Assembly (NCBI GenBank): GCA_018819515.1
Contig: JAHJPX010000002.1
Location: 1 to 64,000, forward strand
Reading direction: 5' to 3'
Origin: Gammaproteobacteria bacterium
Lineage (GTDB): Bacteria; Pseudomonadota; Gammaproteobacteria; Burkholderiales; Rhodocyclaceae
DNA length: 64,000 nt
Shown here: positions 16,622 through 23,809 of the stretch, one piece after another
Position numbering within the stretch: position 1 is the first letter of the stretch
How the letters are laid out: every line of letters begins with the position of its first letter
Program-made: the position numbers and the translations under genes
The notes under the pieces: model-generated
Seen by the model: only the letters and a program-made list of their open reading frames with translations
What the model was told of the DNA's origin: nothing
Database searches by the model: none

Positions 16622-18520
16622 TCAGGAACCTGTCCTCGACTCAAGCGTGGCCCAGCGTTCCAGTAGTGTGAGCAGCTCCGTTTCGTTGATTTCGATGCAA
16701 GATGCGATCCTCGCCGCCTCGGCCGGTTGCCGGGCGTGCAGTTCGGGGTCGCCAAGTTGTTCAGCGAGCTGCTTTTGATCGGTTTCCAGGGCGGCAATCC
16801 GGTCCGGCAAGGTCTCCAGTTCGCGTTGTTCCTTCCAGGTCAGCTTGTTTCCGGCCGGCTTTGCGTCGGCGCGCGGCGCCACAGTCCGGGCCGGCGCCGT
16901 TTTGTCCTTTTCCATCGCTTCCTTGCGGCACCGCCGCCAGTCCTCGTAGCCTCCTGCGTACTCCTTCCAGAAGCCATCGCCTTCGGCGGCGATGGTCTGG
17001 GTGACGACGTTGTCGAGAAAGGTCCGGTCGTGGCTGACCAGGAAAATGGTTCCCTGATAGTCCTGCAGCAGTTCCTCCAGAAGCTCCAGGGTCTCGATGT
17101 CGAGGTCGTTGGTCGGCTCGTCGAGAACCAGCACATTGGCCGGGCGGGCGAATAGCCGCGCCAGCAGCAAACGGTTGCGTTCCCCTCCCGAAAGCGTCTT
17201 CACGGACGAACGCGCGCGCGACGGCGGGAACAGGAAGTCGCCCAGGTAGCCGATGACGTGTTTCCTCTCGTTGTTGATCTCGACATACTCTGAGCCTGGC
17301 GAAATAACGTCGGCCAGCGTGGCTTCCGGGTCGAGGGCGGCGCGGAACTGGTCGAAATACGCTACCTGCACGCGCGTACCGAGCCGGACCGTACCGGAAT
17401 CCGGCGCCAATTCGCCAAGAATCAGGCGCAACAACGTGGTCTTGCCGGCACCGTTTGGGCCGATCAGCCCGATGCGGTCGCCGCGCAAAATCCGGGCCGA
17501 GAAGTCGCGCACCACCTGGGTATTGCCGAAAGCCTTGTTGACGTCGGTCAGTTCGGCGACGAGCTGGCCGCTCTTGTCTCCGGCATCGATAGACAACCTG
17601 GCCGAGCCCAGTTGCTCACGGCGGGCGGCACGCTCGCGGCGCAGCGCCTTCAGCCGCAGGACTCGACCTTCGTTGCGCGTCCGCCGGGCTTCGATCCCCT
17701 TGCGAATCCAGGTTTCCTCTTGGGCGAGGAACTTGTCGGATTTGGCGTTCTGGAGCGCCTCGTCGTGGAGCATTTCGGTCTTGCGCCGCTGGTATTCGGC
17801 ATAAGAGCCCGGGAAGCTTCGCAGGATGCCGCGATCCAGTTCGACAATGCGCGTTGCCAGCCGGTCGAGAAAGCGCCGGTCGTGGGTGACGAACAGCAGC
17901 GACAGGTTGCCCCCAAGCAGCAGTTCCTCGAGCCATTCGATGGCGGCCAGGTCGAGATGATTGGTCGGCTCGTCGAGCAGTAACACCTGCGGTTCGCTGG
18001 CCAAGGCCCGCGCCAGAGCAAGCCGCTTCTTCTGCCCTCCGGAAAGGGTTTCGACTTGCGCGTCGCCGTCGAGCCCGACACGCTCGATGGCCCGCTCGGC
18101 CTGCGAGGCGGCCGACCAGGCGCCAAGCGCCTCCAGTTCGTGCTGAAGCCGCTCCAATTGTTCGAGCAAACTGTCGTGATCGATCGCGGGGCCGGCCATG
18201 CGGTGGGAAACGGCATGCCACTCGGTGAGCAGACGGGCCGCTTCGCCCATCCCGGCGACGACTGCCTCGAAGACCGTTCCGCCTTCGTCAAATCGGGACT
18301 CTTGCGGCACGTAGGCGAGGCGCAACCCGGGTTGGCGCCAGATGCTGCCGTCGTCCAGCGTGGTGTCGCCGGCCAGTGCGGACAGCAGGGAGGACTTGCC
18401 GCTGCCGTTGCGGCCGATCAACGCGACGCGTTCACCGGCGTCGAGTTGCAGGTCGACGCGATCGAGCAGCGCCACATGGCCAAACGCGAGGCTGGCCTGG
18501 GAAAGGGAAATGAGCGGCAT
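16622..18520 (-). CDS. uup: ABC-F family ATPase Uup
   Basis: A 632-residue soluble protein with two ABC ATPase domains and no membrane part. The first domain has Walker A GRNGSGKSSL (about 37-46) and signature LSGGQKKRLALARAL. The second has GPNGAGKTTL (about 355-364) and LSGGERNRLLLARLF. Between them is the ABC-F linker, and the C-terminal 90 residues (NKLTWKEQRELETLPDRIAALETDQKQLAEQL) form the coiled-coil Uup tail that binds DNA or ribosomes. ABC-F proteins act on the ribosomal E site; Uup also limits precise excision of transposons. The start is MPLISLSQASLAFGHVALLD. Confidence 0.94.
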   Translation of the reverse strand: MPLISLSQASLAFGHVALLDRVDLQLDAGERVALIGRNGSGKSSLLSALAGDTTLDDGSIWRQPGLRLAYVPQESRFDEGGTVFEAVVAGMGEAARLLTEWHAVSHRMAGPAIDHDSLLEQLERLQHELEALGAWSAASQAERAIERVGLDGDAQVETLSGGQKKRLALARALASEPQVLLLDEPTNHLDLAAIEWLEELLLGGNLSLLFVTHDRRFLDRLATRIVELDRGILRSFPGSYAEYQRRKTEMLHDEALQNAKSDKFLAQEETWIRKGIEARRTRNEGRVLRLKALRRERAARREQLGSARLSIDAGDKSGQLVAELTDVNKAFGNTQVVRDFSARILRGDRIGLIGPNGAGKTTLLRLILGELAPDSGTVRLGTRVQVAYFDQFRAALDPEATLADVISPGSEYVEINNERKHVIGYLGDFLFPPSRARSSVKTLSGGERNRLLLARLFARPANVLVLDEPTNDLDIETLELLEELLQDYQGTIFLVSHDRTFLDNVVTQTIAAEGDGFWKEYAGGYEDWRRCRKEAMEKDKTAPARTVAPRADAKPAGNKLTWKEQRELETLPDRIAALETDQKQLAEQLGDPELHARQPAEAARIASCIEINETELLTLLERWATLESRTGS

Positions 18521-18614
18521 GCCGGCATTGTATGGGCAGCCCGAGGCTTGTGATGCCTATGCCGACCGCGCCCGACTTTGCTAGGATGACACAATGTCCA
18601 CAGGGTGATCGACG

Positions 18615-18896
18615 ATGAGCAACAAGCACGCGAACCTGCTGCGCAACATCTTTCACGATCCGATCAGTGCCAACATCCATTGGCGGGAAATCGAATCACT
18701 GCTCAATCACCTGGGCGCGACCATCGATGCGGCCCACGGCGCCCGTTTTCACGTCAAGCTGAACCGCGCCGAGGTCTACCTGCACCATCCACATCACAGT
18801 AATGTCTGCGATCGCAGCCTGATCAAGCAGCTACGCGAATTCCTTGCCCATGCGGGTGTCAGCGTTTCGGCCTACGAGGCGGCCGACCGCAGCTGA
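18615..18896 (+). CDS. HicA-like small protein, orphan (no HicB)
   Basis: A 93-residue protein resembling the HicA mRNA-interferase family: NIHWREIESLLNHLGATIDAAHGARFHVKLN (about 21-51), then the His-containing strand YLHHPHH (about 55-61) and a helix KQLREFLAHAGV. The small double-stranded-RNA-binding fold of HicA has its catalytic His in this region. No HicB antitoxin gene is adjacent: uup lies upstream on the other strand and a TonB-type gene is convergent. It may be a domesticated member of the family rather than an active toxin. An extended -10-like TGCTAGGAT at 18579-18587 may be its promoter. Confidence 0.65.
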   Translation: MSNKHANLLRNIFHDPISANIHWREIESLLNHLGATIDAAHGARFHVKLNRAEVYLHHPHHSNVCDRSLIKQLREFLAHAGVSVSAYEAADRS

Positions 18897-18916
18897 CCAG
18901 CCCGAAGGGCGCAGGA

Positions 18917-18931
18917 CGCCACGAAGTGGCG
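18917..18931. terminator. Hairpin between convergent genes, possible two-way terminator
   Basis: CGCCAC-GAA-GTGGCG forms a perfect 6-bp stem with a three-base loop, midway between the stops of the HicA-like gene (18896) and the TonB-type gene (18974). No T-run follows. The mirror-symmetric GAGCGAAGCGAG comes right after it. The stem sequence resembles the hairpin of the 28-bp repeat, read inside out. Confidence 0.4.
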
Positions 18932-18973
18932 GTCCCGAGCGAAGCGAGGGATGGGGCAAGGCTCCACACTTTT

Positions 18974-20977
18974 TCAGCCACCGCCCCAGAACAGGCGGAC
19001 GGCGCGGTTGAAGCTCCAGACCGCCGGTATTTCGATGACGTCGTACTCCGCTGCCAATTCGCGCGGAAAGCGGTTGTACGGCGCCAGCATCATGATCACC
19101 TGACGCACCGCGGCGTCGATTTCCGCAACGCCACTCGATCGCTCGAAGGTGATGCTTTCCACCTGACCGTCGGGGCGAAGCGCGACCGTGACCCAGGGAT
19201 TTTGATAGGGGCCGTTCTTTGCCTTCTCCAGCACCTCGAAAGGCGCCCGCGTGTTGACGTTACGGCGCCAAACCTCGGCGAAGATCATGAGTTGGGCATC
19301 CCGATCCGCGCGCCCGATCAGGGTTCTGCGGCGGGCGCTATCCGTCGATAGTTTGGGAGCCGGGGTGCCCGCCTGCTCCTGCTCTTTCGCCTTCTTCGCC
19401 CGCAGACTTTCCAGCGCGGCCTGCGTCCGGGCACGCTCTTCCGCAACGCGACGCGCGGCCGCCTCCTCCGCAGCCAATCGCTGCTCCTCCGCTGCCTTCG
19501 CCAACCGTCGCTCCTCGGCCTCATGCGCCTGACGTTCCGCTTCCTGTCGCGCTGCCTCCGCTTCGGCCAATCGTTTTGCTTCGTCCTCTGCCGCCAGTCG
19601 CCGTTCCTCTGCTTCCCGTGCCAGGCGGCGTTCCTCCGCCTCCATTGCCAACCGTCGCTCCTCGGCCTCTCGCGCCTGACGTTCCGCTTCCCGTCGTGCG
19701 AGCTCTTCGGCAGCGCGGCGAGCTTCCGCCTCGGCAAGCCGTTTCGCCTCCGCCGCCTGTCGCCGCTCTTCGGCCTCCTTCGCCAATCGTCGCTCCTCGG
19801 CTTCACGCGCCAGACGTTCCGCTTCCTGGCGCGCCAGTTCTTCGGCAGCGCGACGGGCTTCGGCTTCTGCCGCCAGTCGCCGCTCCTCGGCTTCGCGCGC
19901 TTGACGTTCCGCTTTGAGGCGCGCCGCTTCCTGACGTGCCCGTTCCTCGGCCGTGCGACGGGCTTCGGCTTCGGCAAGCCGTTTCGCCTCCGCCTCAGCC
20001 GTCTGTCGCCGTTCTTCGGCTTCCTGTGCCAAGCGGCGTTCCTCCGCCTCCTGCGCCAGCCGGCTTTCTTCAGCCTCATGAGCGAGCCGCTTTTCTTCGG
20101 CATCACGTACCTGGCGCTCCGCTTCCAGCCGGGCAGCTTCCCGGCGCGCAAATTCCTTGCGCTCGGCCTCCTGACGCAGCAGTTCCTTGCGGGCCGTTTC
20201 CTCTGCAATCTGGCGGGCTTCGATTTCGGCAGCGCGCTGTTTCGCTTCTGCTTCGCGGGCCAGACGCTCGATCTTTTCCTGCGCCTGCCGGGTCGCCTCG
20301 ATCTTCGCCAAGGCTTCGGCTTGTTGTATTGCCCGCAGGCGTTCCTGGGCGACTGCGCGCTGCTTCGCCGCTTCGGCGGCGGCTAGGGCTTCGGCCTGCT
20401 TACTGGCCCGCAAGCGCTCCTGGACGATGGCCCGCTGCTTGGCTGCTTCGGCGGCGGCAAGTGCCTCAGCCTGCCGCTTCGCTTCCTTGCGTTCCTCGGC
20501 AAGCGCCTGTTGTTGCTCTTTGACGGCTTGCTGCGCCTTCTCCGCTTTTGCGACCGAGGCGCTGAGGGACGATGGTGCCTTGGCGATTACGGGTGCCGGC
20601 GGCGGGGGTGGTGCAGCGGGCCGGGAAGGAACAGGCTTCTTGCGGGGTTCCGCGCGGACGCGGCGTTCCTTCGGTGGCGACGGCTTCTTGGCCTTACTTG
20701 CCTCGGGAGTGGGCGGGGCAATCAGAACGATGTTGACCGCCTGCGCGCGTCGATCCTGCCAGGGCAGACCGAGGCCGGGCAGGCCCAGACCCGGTGCGTC
20801 GAACTGAAGGGAAAGCAATACGGCGTGAAATGCCAGCGAGATGACGACCGAACGGGTGAACCGGACACGGTCGCGCCGCCGCCATCCCCTTGGCCAGGGG
20901 ATCAGCGTCGATTTTCTAGGCCGACCACTTTTGGCCGTGGCCCGACGTTTTTTCGCATGACGGCCGCGGTCGCTCAT
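18974..20977 (-). CDS. TonB/TolA-type protein with a very long charged helix
   Basis: A 667-residue protein with a basic cytoplasmic N-terminus (1-40), one membrane helix (about 41-60) and a proline/lysine-rich hinge (about 90-130). About 390 residues (about 140-530) follow, built almost only of Ala, Glu, Arg and Lys in repeats such as EAEERRLA. A TonB C-terminal domain closes the protein (about 565-660: DAQLMIFAEVWRRNVNTRAPFEV, VTVALRPDGQVESITFERSSGVAEIDAAVRQVIMM). The layout is that of TolA, but the helix is much longer than in E. coli TolA (421 residues in total). No tolQ, tolR, exbB or exbD is adjacent. The helix could span the periplasm as a single alpha-helix. The family is certain; TolA versus TonB is not. 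Confidence 0.8.
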   Translation of the reverse strand: MSDRGRHAKKRRATAKSGRPRKSTLIPWPRGWRRRDRVRFTRSVVISLAFHAVLLSLQFDAPGLGLPGLGLPWQDRRAQAVNIVLIAPPTPEASKAKKPSPPKERRVRAEPRKKPVPSRPAAPPPPPAPVIAKAPSSLSASVAKAEKAQQAVKEQQQALAEERKEAKRQAEALAAAEAAKQRAIVQERLRASKQAEALAAAEAAKQRAVAQERLRAIQQAEALAKIEATRQAQEKIERLAREAEAKQRAAEIEARQIAEETARKELLRQEAERKEFARREAARLEAERQVRDAEEKRLAHEAEESRLAQEAEERRLAQEAEERRQTAEAEAKRLAEAEARRTAEERARQEAARLKAERQAREAEERRLAAEAEARRAAEELARQEAERLAREAEERRLAKEAEERRQAAEAKRLAEAEARRAAEELARREAERQAREAEERRLAMEAEERRLAREAEERRLAAEDEAKRLAEAEAARQEAERQAHEAEERRLAKAAEEQRLAAEEAAARRVAEERARTQAALESLRAKKAKEQEQAGTPAPKLSTDSARRRTLIGRADRDAQLMIFAEVWRRNVNTRAPFEVLEKAKNGPYQNPWVTVALRPDGQVESITFERSSGVAEIDAAVRQVIMMLAPYNRFPRELAAEYDVIEIPAVWSFNRAVRLFWGGG

Positions 20978-21120
20978 CTAAGCTAGGCCTGGTTCCGCAA
21001 GGGGAAGGGCGTCGATTGTAGCCCGTGGGTTGTGGCGGTTCGCGGTGTCGTCGGCGGACGTCGGAGGCCTTAAGGAAACGGTAAGTTGTGACGGCGCCGA
21101 AAAGTGTGCCGGCAGAAGCC

Positions 21121-21150
21121 GGAAAAGTCAGCCGTGGCGGTACGCCAAGG
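21121..21150 (+). repeat. 28-bp dispersed repeat, intergenic copy
   Basis: A complete copy of the repeat, with GGAAAA flank, the invariant AAAAGTCAGCCGTGGCG, loop GT, then ACGCC. It lies just past the stop of the leftward S41 peptidase gene and about 140 bases before the start of the leftward TonB-type gene. A partial look-alike (GCCGAAAAGTGTGCCGG) begins near 21095. Confidence 0.8.
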
Positions 21151-21167
21151 CTGGCGCTGCGGTGCAC

Positions 21168-22742
21168 TTATCGTCGGCTACCCTTCGGCAGCAGTATCCG
21201 GTTCTGGCGCAGGAACGATTGCGACATCGCACCGGCAGCCGGTTGCGCCCCGCGCGTCAGGGCCAGTCCGGCTGGCTTCGCGATGGAAACCGGCGCCGGG
21301 AGGCAGGTGCCGTCGTTCAGCCGTTGCAGCGCGGTGGCGAGCATCCGCTCGGACGGGTCGCCCAACGCGTGGTCGAGATCATCCACCGTCGGGCAGCCCG
21401 GCAGGTTGGTATCGCTGGTGCCCGAAGTGACGGGCGTAAACCCGTCGGCGTAATCGGCGAAGCCCTTGTAGTTCTCGCCCTGAAATTCGATGGGGAAGTA
21501 GGTGACGCCGCAGTTGTCGCGCGCGTTGAAGCCGTAGGGCTTGCCGCAGGTGGTGTCGCCGATCTGGATCACTTCGATGTCGATGCCGCGCAGGCCGTTG
21601 ATGATCGACTCGCTGGCGGAGCAGGTGTTGCCCTGGGTGATGATGAATACGCGGCCAAGGTTCAGCGTCGGCAACGGTTGCTCGTTCGTGCAACGGGTGC
21701 CGTCGTAGATGCAAGAGTAGTTGTAGATCGGTATCACTTCGTTGTCGGCGGTGCGCTTCGCGTTGTAGGCAAGCTTTTCGAAGTACTTGCCGGCAGTGGG
21801 CGTCGGCCCGGCGATCATGTAGGACAGTTGGCTGGAGATATAGAGGTAGCCGCCACCGTTGTAGCGCAGGTCCAGCACGAGGTCGTCGATGCCCGTGGTC
21901 GCGAAATCGTCGATCGCGGCGATCAACTCCGCTTCCGAGGAGGTGATGTGATCGGTGAAGTGGAGGTAGCCGATGTTGCGCGAGCCGTCCGTAAGGATGC
22001 TGGCGACCGGAACCGGATCGATGGTCACGCTGGCGCTGGCGGTCATGGTTGCGGTCATGTCGCTGCTGCCGCTGCGGGAAAACACCAGCACATGCGTGCT
22101 GGTGCCGGTCGGGAACAGGCCGACGTCGAGCGCGTCGACGTCGGTGCTGGAAACGAAATCGACTCCATCGACCGAGACGAGCGTATCGCCGCGCTGGATG
22201 CCGGCGTTGGCAGCGGGCGAGCCGGGCTGCACGATCGCCACACGCCACTCGCGTGGCACATAGCTGCTGGTTCTCGACCACTCGATGCCGTAGCCGGCTG
22301 TCGTGCCGGATTGCGAGTACTCCTCCCAGGCACGGGTTGGATAGACAAAGCTATAGGCGTCCCGCAGCTTGCCGCTCGCGGTGGTCGCTGGTGTCAACAG
22401 GTCGTAGAAATAGTAGCTCAGCGGCAGTGGGACGCCGCTGGAATCGAGATCGGTCATCGAACCCGAATACCAGGCCGCCGAGGCGTCGATGGTTGGAACC
22501 TCGTTGTACCAGAGGTAGGCGTAATCCATGTAGGCGCGGATCCACTGTTTCTCGGTGGTCAGCGAGGCCGACGTTGTCGCGCTGTCGGCATCCGCCACGT
22601 AGGGGTTGTCGGGCGCGCACTGCTGGGCAAACTGGCCTGGCGTTCCGTAGGCGCTCGAACTATCGCTGCCGCCACCACCGCAGCCGGCCAGCAAGCCCAG
22701 ACAGAGCAGGCTGGCAGCCTGCAGTCGCGTATGACGCGCCAT
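21168..22742 (-). CDS. S41 family peptidase lipoprotein with PDZ domain
   Basis: A 524-residue secreted protease related to C-terminal processing peptidases. The signal peptide ends in a lipobox, LLAGC, with Cys21 to be acylated, followed by a Gly/Ser spacer. A PDZ domain lies at about 165-240 (VQPGSPAANAGIQRGDTLVSVDGVD). The S41 core has DLRYNGGGYL (about 291-300), the Ser nucleophile in NTCSASESI (about 377) and the catalytic Lys in TTCGKPYGF (about 401). Four cysteines around the active site (about 344, 351, 374 and 399) suggest disulfides in the envelope. It has its own promoter region; no partner gene is evident. Confidence 0.88.
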   Translation of the reverse strand: MARHTRLQAASLLCLGLLAGCGGGGSDSSSAYGTPGQFAQQCAPDNPYVADADSATTSASLTTEKQWIRAYMDYAYLWYNEVPTIDASAAWYSGSMTDLDSSGVPLPLSYYFYDLLTPATTASGKLRDAYSFVYPTRAWEEYSQSGTTAGYGIEWSRTSSYVPREWRVAIVQPGSPAANAGIQRGDTLVSVDGVDFVSSTDVDALDVGLFPTGTSTHVLVFSRSGSSDMTATMTASASVTIDPVPVASILTDGSRNIGYLHFTDHITSSEAELIAAIDDFATTGIDDLVLDLRYNGGGYLYISSQLSYMIAGPTPTAGKYFEKLAYNAKRTADNEVIPIYNYSCIYDGTRCTNEQPLPTLNLGRVFIITQGNTCSASESIINGLRGIDIEVIQIGDTTCGKPYGFNARDNCGVTYFPIEFQGENYKGFADYADGFTPVTSGTSDTNLPGCPTVDDLDHALGDPSERMLATALQRLNDGTCLPAPVSIAKPAGLALTRGAQPAAGAMSQSFLRQNRILLPKGSRR

Positions 22743-22892
22743 GTTCGATCCCCGTTTCCAGAAAAAGAGCGGTGTTGATGCCGCGGAGAAGCGATTATCC
22801 AGTCCGAAAATCGGGCGATCAAGCTGTATGGCCGCTGGCGACAGGGAGGGACTAGAATCGCATCATACGCGTGTCATGGCAGTCGCCCGCCG

Positions 22893-23744
22893 ATGAAGTT
22901 CCCGCCCGTATTTCGCTTGATCATGATATTGGCGCTGGCCATTGCAGGCGCTGGTCGGGCCGAATCCGGAAATGAAGCCGGCGTCTTGCTAGCGAAAACC
23001 TGGACCGCCGATCACGATCCCGCGGCCTACTGGGTCAGCGAAAAGTACGACGGTGTGCGCGCCATCTGGGACGGTCGCGATTTCCGCTTTCGCAGCGGCC
23101 GTCCGATCCCGGCGCCGCGCTGGTTCGTCGCCGGCCTGCCGCCGCAGGCACTGGATGGCGAATTGTGGCTCTGTCGCGGGTGCTTCGAGGAAGTGTCCGG
23201 CATCGTCCGCAAGGCGATACCGGTTGATGAGGAGTGGCGGCGGGTGCGCTACATGATCTTTGAGGCACCGGGCGCGCCCGGCGACTTCACTGCACGGATC
23301 GAAACGATTCGGCAGATCGTCGAATCCTCCCTCCTGCCCAACCTGGAAGCCGTATCGCAGTTTCGCGTCAGTGATCGCAAGGCGCTGGTGGCGAAGCTGA
23401 ATGAAGTCGTCAAGGCCGGCGGCGAAGGGCTGATACTGCATCGCGCCGCAGCACCCTACCACGGCGGGCGCAGCGACGACCTGCTTAAACTGAAGCGGTT
23501 CGACGACGCCGAGGCAACAGTCGTCGGCCATATTCCCGGCAAGGGGCGACTGGCGAACATGACTGGCGCGCTGCAGATGGAAACGCCGGACGGCAGGCGC
23601 TTTCGCATCGGCTCCGGGCTGACCGACGCTGTGCGGCGCAACCCGCCGCCACTCGGCACCGTCGTCACCTATCGCTACAGCGGCCTCACAACCAAAGGCC
23701 TGCCTCGCTTCCCGCGTTTTTGGCGGGTGCGCGACGATCCCTGA
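22893..23744 (+). CDS. Secreted ATP-dependent DNA ligase (LigE type)
   Basis: A 283-residue minimal ATP-dependent DNA ligase. Residues 1-24 form a signal peptide (FRLIMILALAIAGAGRAES), so the enzyme should work in the periplasm. The adenylated lysine is Lys51 in SEKYDGVRA. ALDGELWL, GGEGLILHR and LLKLKRFDDAEATVVGH are the next ligase motifs, followed by an OB domain (about 215-283) ending FPRFWRVRDDP. Ligases of this short exported type are known in Neisseria, Haemophilus and related bacteria, and have been proposed to repair DNA during uptake. The stop codon lies at the edge of a 28-bp repeat pair. Confidence 0.88.
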   Translation: MKFPPVFRLIMILALAIAGAGRAESGNEAGVLLAKTWTADHDPAAYWVSEKYDGVRAIWDGRDFRFRSGRPIPAPRWFVAGLPPQALDGELWLCRGCFEEVSGIVRKAIPVDEEWRRVRYMIFEAPGAPGDFTARIETIRQIVESSLLPNLEAVSQFRVSDRKALVAKLNEVVKAGGEGLILHRAAAPYHGGRSDDLLKLKRFDDAEATVVGHIPGKGRLANMTGALQMETPDGRRFRIGSGLTDAVRRNPPPLGTVVTYRYSGLTTKGLPRFPRFWRVRDDP

Positions 23745-23771
23745 AAAGTCAGCCGTGGCGGGACGCCGAGG
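23743..23771 (+). repeat. 28-bp dispersed repeat, first of a tandem pair
   Basis: A near-consensus copy beginning on the stop codon of the ligase gene. The loop dinucleotide is GG. It is followed head-to-tail by a second copy with a period of exactly 28 bases, which helps set the unit length. Confidence 0.85.
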
Positions 23772-23798
23772 AAAAGTCAGCCGTGATGGTACGCCACC
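23770..23798 (+). repeat. 28-bp dispersed repeat, second of a tandem pair
   Basis: The core differs from consensus only in the stem (CCGTGATGGTACGCC instead of CCGTGGCGGTACGCC). It lies between the convergent ligase and acnB genes, ending 12 bases before the acnB stop. Confidence 0.85.
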
Positions 23799-23809
23799 TG
23801 GGGCGTACC

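Noticed and set aside
18932..18950. Mirror-symmetric GAGCGAAGCGAG after the HicA-like gene
   Set aside because: Mirror symmetry does not fold into a hairpin; it is a common string in GC-rich gaps and I saw no second copy here.
19400..20500. Repetitive DNA in the TonB-type gene as a possible CRISPR or tandem-repeat array
   Set aside because: The repetition follows the EAEERRLA-type protein pattern with irregular units and silent variation; there are no spacers or constant-length repeats.
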